This document shows positions 1-7,303 of a stretch of DNA of 21,709 bases, in pieces (the stretch's first letter is position 1; each line of letters opens with the position of its first letter). Location of the stretch: the NCBI GenBank assembly GCA_014384665.1, contig JACNFI010000190.1, positions 1-21,709 of the forward strand. The letters are read 5' to 3'. The notes beneath the pieces were generated by a model that was not told the origin of the DNA, searched no databases, and was given only the letters and a program-made list of their open reading frames with translations. The DNA is from Candidatus Cloacimonadota bacterium. Its GTDB lineage: Bacteria > Cloacimonadota > Cloacimonadia > JGIOTU-2. Both the position numbers and the translations under genes were made by a program.

Positions 1-175
1 AATTTATATCCTCTTTATTTAGTTTTTCTTGAATTTTTTCTAAATATCGCATCGTGTTTCTATCATAATATCGTTCACCAATATTCAAGTATTTATAGAT
101 AATTATGGATAATATTAATTCAGTATAAACTAATTCCAAACTATTTTTTGAGATTTTTTTACTTACTATTAGCAT
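1..175 (-). CDS. Hypothetical protein, 3' end outside the window
   Basis: An open frame reads from an ATG at 175 to the window edge without a stop, giving about 58 residues. It begins MLIVSKKISKN and contains a charged stretch near NKED at the edge. It follows the stop of the 834-residue gene by 15 bases on the same strand, so it probably belongs to the same operon. An in-frame stop lies just upstream of the ATG and no strong ribosome binding site is seen. No family is recognised. The fragment looks helical, with one hydrophobic stretch (LVYTELILSIIIYKYL). Confidence is limited because only the N-terminus is visible. Confidence 0.4.
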   Translation of the reverse strand, partial: MLIVSKKISKNSLELVYTELILSIIIYKYLNIGERYYDRNTMRYLEKIQEKLNKEDIN

Positions 176-190
176 ATCAGAATGTAAATT

Positions 191-2695
191 TTAATCACCC
201 TTTTTATAAAGATTATCATACAATTCAGTTCTTTGTTTCATACCCAAGTATATTTGACATGTAATTTCACTTAAATAATCTAAATCTAAGTCATACAGTT
301 TTTTAAGTTCCTTTTCATATTTCTCATATTTTTTCCCTTTATTCTCCCAACACTTAGGTGGTGTAGAATCCGAAAATAATTCAACTCCAGTAAGTATTAA
401 GATAGGATTAAAAGGCTGACCTTTTGCCCATTTTGGAACTTGTTTCATCACAATAGGTTTAATCAGTTTCTTTTCATTATCATCTAAAGATTTATTTAAT
501 GTCGAAAAAACTAAAATTGCTTTTGGGAAATTTTTAGATAAAAACAACATTCTTCTTTTATCTTTTATAGTAAATTTATTATAACTTTTACATTCGGCAA
601 AAATTAATTTTGTTACTTCTTGCCCATGATGATATCTTTGATAGAAAAGTCCTAAATCAGCTTCAATACTTTTATTTACATCTTCAAAGCTCATTATTGG
701 TGTTGTAGAGGCATGTAATAATTGTGAAAAAAAGCGATAAGTAAGAAGAACAGAAAAAGCACCAGCAGATTGATCGGGAACGCTAAAAGTTCCATAAGTT
801 CTATAACTCCAGATGATATTTTTAGATGGTGAATATGATGGAATTCTAAATTTCTCAAGACATTTTGGACATTCTAATTCATATATTGAGTTTTTTATCG
901 AATAAAAAGAGTGTCTTCTACAAGTCGGACATTGAATCTTAATACCCAATTGGAAAATATTTTTATCTATGAATTTTTGAAGAAATTCTTCCAGAGTTAT
1001 TTTATAATCCAGTTTTTTAATAATTTTGTGAATTTCTTGTCTTAGAATATTTTCTTTTAATGTATTTTCTTCAATGGTTGAATACAAATTAATTTCTTCT
1101 AAAAAATTATTAATTTTATCATCTACATCTCGAATATTTTTTTGTTTTAATAATTTGGATAATTTTTTAACTTCTTTATATAATTTATCAGTATTGTTGC
1201 TTTTATTATTTATTCTTTCCAGAAGTTTTATAATATCTTCATTTGCTAATAAAGATATCCCAAATTTATTACCAATTTGCTGGATCATTTTTTTTGCAAT
1301 AATTCCTGAGTCTGATAGTTCACAATTCCATCCTTTTCCTTTCAACCATTCTAAAAATACTTCTTCTGCTATTGGAATAGATATACTTACAGACTTGTCC
1401 CTATAATAAGAAAGATAGGTTACTCCCTTTTTTGTAAAACGCCATGCATCAAACTCCCAGCCTTTTAAAGCTTCTGCTAATTTGAAACTACTTTCGGGTA
1501 TAACTTCAGCAAATATTTCTTTTGTTTCATAAAATCTTAAATCCATATCATTTGCGAATCGTGGTGTTCCAGTAATTAAACGGCGGTTAATAAATTTGGG
1601 AGCAAGAGTTTTAAAAGATATTTTTTCTGAAGACTCAGTAAAATCATATTCAATAAAATCAGATCTTAAATCAACGCACTCAAGATTTGATACAATACCA
1701 TCACTTTCTCTATACCATTCGTCCCAAATATGAGGTAACCAATTCTGGATGGAATATCGCATTTCGTTTTTTATTTTTTTCAGATTAAGAGAATCAATAA
1801 AGCTTCTCATTTCAGATTCTGTTGTATTAAGACTCTTTAAAAAATTTGTATGAATATAATTTGTCCCTTTAATACTGTTAAGCGAATAGACATGATCAAT
1901 GTATTTAATAACAAATTCTTTTACCTCATTAAATTTTATAGACTGTTTGGGTAAAGGCAAGACATCATATCCCATTGCTCTAAGATTCCAATATTCAATT
2001 ATGTCTAATTGTTTGTTTGCATCCATAAAGAAAATACAATACTCATTAAAACCGTTCGGACTGTAAGTTTCTATGTTATAAGAAGTTATTCTCCTGAGAA
2101 AAATATTATTTTTGTTTAAAAATTCAACATAATTTGATAGTTTACAGGAAGCAATTTTGGGTTTTAATATAGGACTAAATCTTTTTTTGAAAATTTTCAT
2201 ACATTCATCAGAGAGAACCCCAAAAACACATAAGTTAAAAAGTCTGTATCTACCAAAACAATTTGGTAACATTATTTTTAATGGTTCTCGTCTAACAAAT
2301 TTATACTCTTTTTCAATTATATCTTGTAATATCTCAAATAGACTAATTCCATAATTTGGAATCTGATGGGTTAAAGTTGATTCTATCTCTTTTAATTGAA
2401 CAATTTTTCTATTCCCAAAATTAAAATTATCGATAGAAAATTCACCAATAGGAATTATAAAGTCAGGATCATAAAAGTCTAAATATCCCTTTACAATTTC
2501 TTTAGCTGTATGTTTTTTCCTATCTGACCATACCTTAGGTTTTTTCTTGAAGATAGGAATAATAGGATTGTAAGTTCCTCCCCAAAGCATTGTATTAATT
2601 TGGATTGCTTTTAATATATCTTCCTTATTATATGGATTTACTAATAAAGCCAATTTGATTGGTCTCAGTGTTAAATTAATAGAACCGCTTGCCAT
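191..2695 (-). CDS. 834-aa protein with zinc ribbon and PD-(D/E)XK-like nuclease core
   Basis: Large protein of unrecognised family in the methyltransferase-nuclease operon. Residues 1-160 look like an alpha/beta domain (RPIKLALLVNP, then LWGGTYNPIIP at 37-47). The middle has no recognisable motif; residues 485-580 are lysine-rich and probably helical. A zinc ribbon is formed by C589-x2-C592 and C609-x2-C612. It is followed by E678-A-D680, then FAECKSY with E701 and K703, a pattern matching the PD-(D/E)XK nuclease fold, and an ILVFSTLNK strand. The C-terminus is charged. The start at 2695 is supported by GGGAG eight bases upstream. The arrangement suggests a DNA-recognition and cleavage or effector subunit of a restriction or defence system. 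The nuclease fold is inferred from motif spacing only. Confidence 0.72.
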   Translation of the reverse strand: MASGSINLTLRPIKLALLVNPYNKEDILKAIQINTMLWGGTYNPIIPIFKKKPKVWSDRKKHTAKEIVKGYLDFYDPDFIIPIGEFSIDNFNFGNRKIVQLKEIESTLTHQIPNYGISLFEILQDIIEKEYKFVRREPLKIMLPNCFGRYRLFNLCVFGVLSDECMKIFKKRFSPILKPKIASCKLSNYVEFLNKNNIFLRRITSYNIETYSPNGFNEYCIFFMDANKQLDIIEYWNLRAMGYDVLPLPKQSIKFNEVKEFVIKYIDHVYSLNSIKGTNYIHTNFLKSLNTTESEMRSFIDSLNLKKIKNEMRYSIQNWLPHIWDEWYRESDGIVSNLECVDLRSDFIEYDFTESSEKISFKTLAPKFINRRLITGTPRFANDMDLRFYETKEIFAEVIPESSFKLAEALKGWEFDAWRFTKKGVTYLSYYRDKSVSISIPIAEEVFLEWLKGKGWNCELSDSGIIAKKMIQQIGNKFGISLLANEDIIKLLERINNKSNNTDKLYKEVKKLSKLLKQKNIRDVDDKINNFLEEINLYSTIEENTLKENILRQEIHKIIKKLDYKITLEEFLQKFIDKNIFQLGIKIQCPTCRRHSFYSIKNSIYELECPKCLEKFRIPSYSPSKNIIWSYRTYGTFSVPDQSAGAFSVLLTYRFFSQLLHASTTPIMSFEDVNKSIEADLGLFYQRYHHGQEVTKLIFAECKSYNKFTIKDKRRMLFLSKNFPKAILVFSTLNKSLDDNEKKLIKPIVMKQVPKWAKGQPFNPILILTGVELFSDSTPPKCWENKGKKYEKYEKELKKLYDLDLDYLSEITCQIYLGMKQRTELYDNLYKKGD

Positions 2696-2836
2696 AATTA
2701 GCTCCCAATAAATTAACTAACATATTTTATACAAAAATAGAAATGGAAGAATTATAATAAAAATACTACAAATTAAAATTTATAATCAATATAATATTTG
2801 TTTTTTGTTCTTCTCCAGCACTATGATATAACATTT

Positions 2837-3184
2837 TTATAATATACTATTCATAAAATCAATATCTTGTTTTTCTTCGTCCCATTTTACTACTGAAATT
2901 TTTCTTTGAGGACGAAACTCTAAAATATCCTTTCTGTTGAAAGTTTTTAATAATTTCGTAAGAGTAGTTCCCATTCCTTTGGGACTTAATGAAATAGATT
3001 GAATTGGCAAGGCAATGCAAGAATAGCCAATTAATTGCGAAAGATTCATAAGAGAAAGCTTTGTATTTTTGCATTCAATAAAAACTAAATCAACTCTATC
3101 TTTGTACTCAACAAATCCAGTAATATCTTGTCGAATTTTAAAAGTTGAAAATTCAGGGAAAAATTTTTCATAATCTAAATTCAT
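2837..3184 (-). CDS. Small PD-(D/E)XK-type nuclease-like protein
   Basis: A 115-residue protein. VDLVFIECKN (D32, E37, K39) followed by NLSQLIGY is the arrangement of catalytic acid, E-x-K and downstream Q seen in restriction-endonuclease-like folds. The sequence before it (KIRQDITGFVEYKD) fits the preceding beta hairpin. It is short for such a nuclease and lacks a visible DNA-binding domain, so it may act with another subunit. It lies 36 bases after the zinc-ribbon gene and 141 bases before the 834-aa gene. No clear Shine-Dalgarno precedes the ATG at 3184, and an in-frame stop lies close upstream. The family is unrecognised; the nuclease call is from motif only. Confidence 0.6.
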   Translation of the reverse strand: MNLDYEKFFPEFSTFKIRQDITGFVEYKDRVDLVFIECKNTKLSLMNLSQLIGYSCIALPIQSISLSPKGMGTTLTKLLKTFNRKDILEFRPQRKISVVKWDEEKQDIDFMNSIL

Positions 3185-3220
3185 AATAAAATTGCTTAAA
3201 TCAGATAGTGAAATGATAAT

Positions 3221-3382
3221 TTAATTATCCAATATCCAAATTACTTCGTCGCATTCAGGACATTTATATTCAATAAAATGTAATACAGATTCTATAGTGT
3301 CTACTTCATCGCTTGAATATAATTCCATTTTTTCTGAACATTTACAACAAATATGAATAATTTGTTCTTTATCTTCCTTCAT
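3221..3382 (-). CDS. Small zinc-ribbon protein (53 aa)
   Basis: Read directly from the sequence: an ATG at 3382 opens a 53-codon frame ending in TAA at 3221-3223. It starts MKEDKEQIIH, carries C12-C13-x-C15 and later C41-P-E-C44, then ends IWILDN. Two paired cysteine knuckles 26 residues apart fit a zinc ribbon. The start lies inside the 3' end of the PLD-family gene (14-base overlap), preceded by AAAGGA, which suggests translational coupling. It sits between two nuclease-like genes and could be a DNA-binding or structural accessory. No specific family is recognised. Confidence 0.6.
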   Translation of the reverse strand: MKEDKEQIIHICCKCSEKMELYSSDEVDTIESVLHFIEYKCPECDEVIWILDN

Positions 3383-4283
3383 ATCTTTTTCCTTTTGGAG
3401 TTAGTGTAAACAATCCAGTATATTTTCCTTTTGTTTCAAATAATTCTTTATTATATTTCCCACCAAATCCAATTAAATCAAAATAAATACCTTTTCTTAG
3501 ATTCTCTCTAAAATGTTGCATATTGAATTTTATGTTTTCTTCTTTAATTCTCTTTTCTACATAATCTCCAATTTCTTTTAATTTTGCATATTCTGATTCT
3601 TTGGTTAAATATTTGATAGCTTCTATCGTTAGCTGTTTCATCGTGGGAACTGTGCCTGGTAATTCTTCTTCTTTTCGTTTTATATCTTTTATTAATTTTT
3701 TTACTCCTTTATCTTTTCTTGCTTTATTCTCATTATTTAAAAAAGTTTTAAATACTTCAGAATATCCCAGCAAATACTCTTCGTCAGGAATAAAAATTGT
3801 ATCGGTAAATTTTATAGAGTTATACACTGCTTCAAGTTGAGAATAATATAATGGTTTTTGTTCTTTTATAATAGTATTTACTTCAAAATTTGATGTTAAC
3901 CCACCACCTGTTAAATTTGTGCTTCCAATTATGGAAGTCTTTTCTTTCTTTTTTGAAAAAAGATAAATTTTAGGATGAAAAACAATGTTGGTTTTATTTT
4001 CATCTTTATCCCCAAAACAAAAAAAAGATAAATTTTTAAAGTTTTTTTGTAAATCGATAAGATAATACATTGATTGAGGATCGGTGGTTTTAAAGTCTAA
4101 CCCAGCAATTATTTCAACTTTTCCTTTATTTTCTAAACATTGTAAAAGAGATTTTTCAATAACTTTCAAACCTGTATACTTCATAAATGCTACAGCAATT
4201 TTTGTTTCTAATGAATTCTGAAGTTCAATATTTATTACATTCCCTATTGGATAATTTAAGTTAGATATTATTTGAAGTTTCAT
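3369..4283 (-). CDS. Phospholipase-D-superfamily nuclease-like protein
   Basis: A 304-residue protein with a single PLD-type active-site half: H103-P-K105, then after a charged loop G120-S-T-N123 (GSTNLTGGGLTSNFEVN). This is the HxK...GSxN signature of the Nuc/BfiI class of metal-independent nucleases, which dimerise to make one active site. The region before it (VAFMKYTGL, VEIIAGLDF) matches the usual PLD N-terminal strands. The C-terminal half (about 190-304) is not PLD; GLFTLTPKGKRYEG resembles a winged-helix or DNA-binding end. It starts 24 bases after the methyltransferase stop with AAAGGCGG as ribosome binding site. It is probably the cleavage partner of the methyltransferase; which nuclease in the operon acts on DNA is unknown. 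Confidence 0.8.
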   Translation of the reverse strand: MKLQIISNLNYPIGNVINIELQNSLETKIAVAFMKYTGLKVIEKSLLQCLENKGKVEIIAGLDFKTTDPQSMYYLIDLQKNFKNLSFFCFGDKDENKTNIVFHPKIYLFSKKKEKTSIIGSTNLTGGGLTSNFEVNTIIKEQKPLYYSQLEAVYNSIKFTDTIFIPDEEYLLGYSEVFKTFLNNENKARKDKGVKKLIKDIKRKEEELPGTVPTMKQLTIEAIKYLTKESEYAKLKEIGDYVEKRIKEENIKFNMQHFRENLRKGIYFDLIGFGGKYNKELFETKGKYTGLFTLTPKGKRYEGR

Positions 4284-4307
4284 TACGCCGCCTTTAAGTT
4301 TATACTT

Positions 4308-5273
4308 CTATATCTTTATGTGCTCTGATTCAAAAACTTCAACATTTCCTAATTTATTAAGAATCTCTAAAATATCTTTTTTTTGTAGAATACCTTCATT
4401 ATTGTAACTCAATATTAAGCATTTAGCTTTAACATTTTGAATCAAATCACTTAAAGTAGATGTAGCAGTTAACTTGGAACAATATTTTGATTTTTGCATC
4501 TTGTATTCCCGCATACCAGTTTTTCCATAAATCTTAGGTTTTTTATCAAACCATCCTTCTGCTATTAATTCTAAAATAAAGTAATTTGAAGCATATTGTC
4601 TGGTATTATAGGGAGGATCTAAATAAAGAATGTCTGCATTTAAATTTTTTATTAATTTGTTTGCGTCTTGCTTGAATGCTTTATTTCTTTGAGTACTTGG
4701 AATTATCTCAACTTCTTTTAAAATTAAAGGCTTTAACGCTCTTTTGTCCCAATTTTTTAAAAATGCAGCATAAGTTCCTGAAACATTACTTACAAGGTTC
4801 ACAGCTCTTAAAAGTGAAGTAATTAAATAATAATATTCAAATTCATTTATTATTTCTTTTTGTTTCCAATTGTGAATTTGTTTTCTTATTGTATCAATTT
4901 TTAAAGCATTTTCGTCAGAAAAATATTTTCTTCCACCATTTGGTGAGTAATTTTGAAAAATAAAACCCTCTTTTGTTGGTTTAAGATTGTTAAAATAATC
5001 AAAAATTTCCCTATTTTCCTTTATTGATAATTCTTTTTTTAGCCTTGTAAATTTAGGCAGTTTGTTAAGTTCAATAAAAGTTTTTGAGAGAGTATAAGCA
5101 AACTCCAAATTATCATTTGAATATACCTTATAACCTAATCTTTTAAAATGCTTTCCAACTGCAGAAGTTCCAGAAAATAAATCAACAAAAGTTGAGTTTT
5201 GATTGATTCCAGTCTTTTTTACAACTTTCTCAATAAAAGGGAGTAATTTAGTCTTGTTACCGTAATATCTCAT
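4308..5273 (-). CDS. D12-class adenine-N6 DNA methyltransferase
   Basis: A 321-residue protein with N-terminal MRYYGNKTKLLPFI (the D12/Dam-type opening that precedes the SAM site), motif I DLFSGTSAVG at 31-40, and the catalytic DPPYN at 219-223 followed by TRQYASNYF. This order is that of alpha/D12-class enzymes such as FokI-type and Dam-like methyltransferases, which methylate adenine N6. It is the first gene of the accessory operon, 125 bases downstream of the lysS stop, in an AT-rich gap with a TTGACA box. It likely protects host DNA from the adjacent nucleases. The C-terminus stops soon after VEVFESEHIKI, slightly abrupt for the family. Target sequence unknown. Confidence 0.9.
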   Translation of the reverse strand: MRYYGNKTKLLPFIEKVVKKTGINQNSTFVDLFSGTSAVGKHFKRLGYKVYSNDNLEFAYTLSKTFIELNKLPKFTRLKKELSIKENREIFDYFNNLKPTKEGFIFQNYSPNGGRKYFSDENALKIDTIRKQIHNWKQKEIINEFEYYYLITSLLRAVNLVSNVSGTYAAFLKNWDKRALKPLILKEVEIIPSTQRNKAFKQDANKLIKNLNADILYLDPPYNTRQYASNYFILELIAEGWFDKKPKIYGKTGMREYKMQKSKYCSKLTATSTLSDLIQNVKAKCLILSYNNEGILQKKDILEILNKLGNVEVFESEHIKI

Positions 5274-5348
5274 TTTATTTGACTACCAAATATAAAATTA
5301 ATAAAATTTAAATATTATTTCTTACTTACTACAATTAATAAAGAATAT

Positions 5349-5383
5349 AAAATTTAATTTGAATTATATTAAATTTTTGTCAA
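5349..5383 (-). promoter_or_regulatory. Candidate promoter/operator ahead of the methyltransferase operon
   Basis: On the minus strand TTGACA (5378-5383) is followed directly by a perfect AT-only inverted repeat with 10-base arms (AAAATTTAAT at 5349-5358 and its complement at 5368-5377, 9-base loop). No convincing -10 box sits at the standard distance, so the promoter call is weak. The palindrome is placed where an operator controlling the accessory operon would be, but AT-rich sequence produces such arms by chance. Confidence 0.28.
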
Positions 5384-5398
5384 TTCATTTATGATTTT

Positions 5399-6889
5399 TC
5401 ACACACTCCTCATCTGAGGAAAAAATATTACATCTTTTATTGAATGTGAATTAGTAAACAGCATCACAATCCTATCCACACCCAAACCAAGTCCACCAGT
5501 TGGCGGCATTCCGTATTCCATTGCTTCAAGAAAATCTTCATCAACTTCGTTTGCAGAAAGGTCACCTAACTTTCTTTTTTCTGTTTGGTTTTCTAATCGA
5601 GCTCGCTGGTCAATTGGGTCATTCAGTTCTGTAAAGGCATTACCAATTTCCAAACCACTAATAAATATTTCAAAGCGTTCTACAATGTCTGGATTATCCG
5701 GTTTTGACTTTGCAAGCGGAGAAATCTCCTTTGGATAATCTGTTACAAAAATTGGCTGAATCAGATTGGGCTCAACAAAATGCTTGAAAATTTCATCAAT
5801 GATTTTTCCGTAGGTTTTGATTTCAAGTTCTATTTCATTCTGTTTGCAAAAATCTATCATCTCTTCAAGAGTCATTTTTTCAATATCAATATTTGCATAT
5901 TCTTTTATTAATGAAATTATAGAAGCTCTTTTCCACGGCTTAGTCATATCAATTTGTGCTCCATCATATTCAAATTGAAGTCCGCCAGAAATCTCTTTTG
6001 CAATTTCTGTTAGCATTTCTTCAACCAAATTCATAATATCATTATAATCAGCATACGCCTGATAAAGTTCAATCATTGTGAATTCTGGATTATGCATTCT
6101 ATCCATGCCCTCATTACGAAAATCTTTGCATACTTCATAAACTTTTTCAAATCCACCGATGATAAGTCTTTTCAGATAGAGTTCATCTGCAATTCTCAGG
6201 TATAAATCCATATCAAGTTTATTGTGCTTTGTAATGAAAGGTTGTGCTTCAGCTCCGCCATATTGCGGCTGGAGAATTGGGGTTTCAACTTCAATAAAGT
6301 CTTTATTATCAAGGAACTCACGCATCATCTTGATAATTTTACTGCGGGTGATAAAAGTCTCTTTCACTTCTGGATTAAGAAGTAAATCTAAATAACGTTT
6401 ACGATACCGAAGTTCCTTATCAACAAATTGGTCATAAAAAACCTTCTTGCCTTCCTCTTCTATTTCCTTTACAACCGGTAAAGGTCGGATAGACTTTGTA
6501 AGGAAGCAAAATTTTTCTGTATGAATAGACAGTTCGCCGGTTTGAGTATAAAAAACCTTTCCAAAAACATTTACAAAGTCTCCAAGGTCGCATTGTTTAA
6601 AAATTGTATAATTATTTTCACCGACATCATCTCTGCGAATATATATTTGTATCTTTCCAGATTTATCTTCAAGATGAAAGAAACTCACCTTGCCCATTTT
6701 TCGCAAAGAACGAATACGACCAACTAATACAACGCCCTTTTCCTCTTTAATAAATTTTTCTGATTCAGCTAAAATATCAGCAATTAAATTAGTCCTTTTT
6801 GCTTTTGCCGGATATGGATTTACACCCATTTCAATAAGCTTTTGTAATTTTTCTTTTCTTGCTTTGATTAATTGACTTTCGTTTTGCAT
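5399..6889 (-). CDS. lysS: Lysyl-tRNA synthetase, class II
   Basis: A 496-residue protein that charges tRNA-Lys with lysine in the cytoplasm. It has an N-terminal OB-fold anticodon-binding domain (about 50-130, VVLVGRIRSLRKMGKVSFFHLED) and a class II catalytic domain. Motif 2 is FRNEGMDRMHNPEFTMIE from 257, and motif 3 near the C-terminus contains GGLGLGVDRIVMLF and ends FFPQMRSV. The length is normal for the bacterial enzyme. The start at 6889 is an ATG with AAAGG about ten bases upstream. It lies downstream of prfB on the same strand but is separated by 414 bases containing a repeat element, so it may have its own promoter. Certain identification. Confidence 0.97.
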   Translation of the reverse strand: MQNESQLIKARKEKLQKLIEMGVNPYPAKAKRTNLIADILAESEKFIKEEKGVVLVGRIRSLRKMGKVSFFHLEDKSGKIQIYIRRDDVGENNYTIFKQCDLGDFVNVFGKVFYTQTGELSIHTEKFCFLTKSIRPLPVVKEIEEEGKKVFYDQFVDKELRYRKRYLDLLLNPEVKETFITRSKIIKMMREFLDNKDFIEVETPILQPQYGGAEAQPFITKHNKLDMDLYLRIADELYLKRLIIGGFEKVYEVCKDFRNEGMDRMHNPEFTMIELYQAYADYNDIMNLVEEMLTEIAKEISGGLQFEYDGAQIDMTKPWKRASIISLIKEYANIDIEKMTLEEMIDFCKQNEIELEIKTYGKIIDEIFKHFVEPNLIQPIFVTDYPKEISPLAKSKPDNPDIVERFEIFISGLEIGNAFTELNDPIDQRARLENQTEKRKLGDLSANEVDEDFLEAMEYGMPPTGGLGLGVDRIVMLFTNSHSIKDVIFFPQMRSV

Positions 6890-6920
6890 CTTACGAAACC
6901 TTTTAGTGTTCTATAGATTC

Positions 6921-7294
6921 AACCGCTAATTTACGCCAATTCACCCCGTTAGATATTCAGATAATTCAATCTGATCTTTGTTAATTCTATAATTATCTAA
7001 CGGGGTAAACGCTAATATCAAAGATGCTCAGAACCAGATAAGTAATCTTAATTAGTCCTAACTCTTCATAACAAAATAAGCCAGGATTTCTATTTAAACT
7101 TTTTAATGAGTTCATTGTATCTTTACTTTATAATACTTTAAGAAATTTTAGAAAAGTCATTGGGCTCAAAAATTAATAAATGGCTGACCTGTTGATCCGA
7201 TTATAAAAAAATTAGCACGATTTTTCTTCTGGAACATATGATAAAAAACAAATCCATGACATAAATTCGCGTCTATTCGCGTTCATTGGCGGTT
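6921..7294. repeat. 374-bp MITE-like element with terminal inverted repeats
   Basis: This fills most of the 414-bp gap between lysS and prfB. The left end AACCGCTAATTTACGCCAAT and the complement of the right end AACCGCCAATGAACGCGAAT agree at 16 of 20 positions. The right end is three 10-base units (ATTCGCGTCT, ATTCGCGTTC, ATTGGCGGTT at 7265-7294). A further related unit is at 7007-7016. Inside the left end lies a perfect 13-base palindrome pair, ACCCCGTTAGATA at 6943-6955 and its complement at 6994-7006. No open frame of note and no clear target duplication is seen. Probably a non-autonomous or REP-like dispersed repeat. Confidence 0.5.
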
Positions 7295-7303
7295 ATTTTA
7301 AAA

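Noticed and set aside
2696..2836. 22-codon frame starting at 2834 in the gap before the 834-aa gene
   Set aside because: It has no ribosome site and no features, and the gap is very AT-rich.
4308..4330. Possible frameshift at the methyltransferase C-terminus
   Set aside because: The other frames close within a few codons and the next gene starts 24 bases later with its own ribosome site; all catalytic motifs are upstream.
1..5383. DISARM or a Type I restriction system
   Set aside because: No SNF2 helicase, DrmA/DrmB-like protein, HsdR ATPase or HsdS specificity subunit is visible; only the presence of a PLD protein and a methyltransferase is shared.
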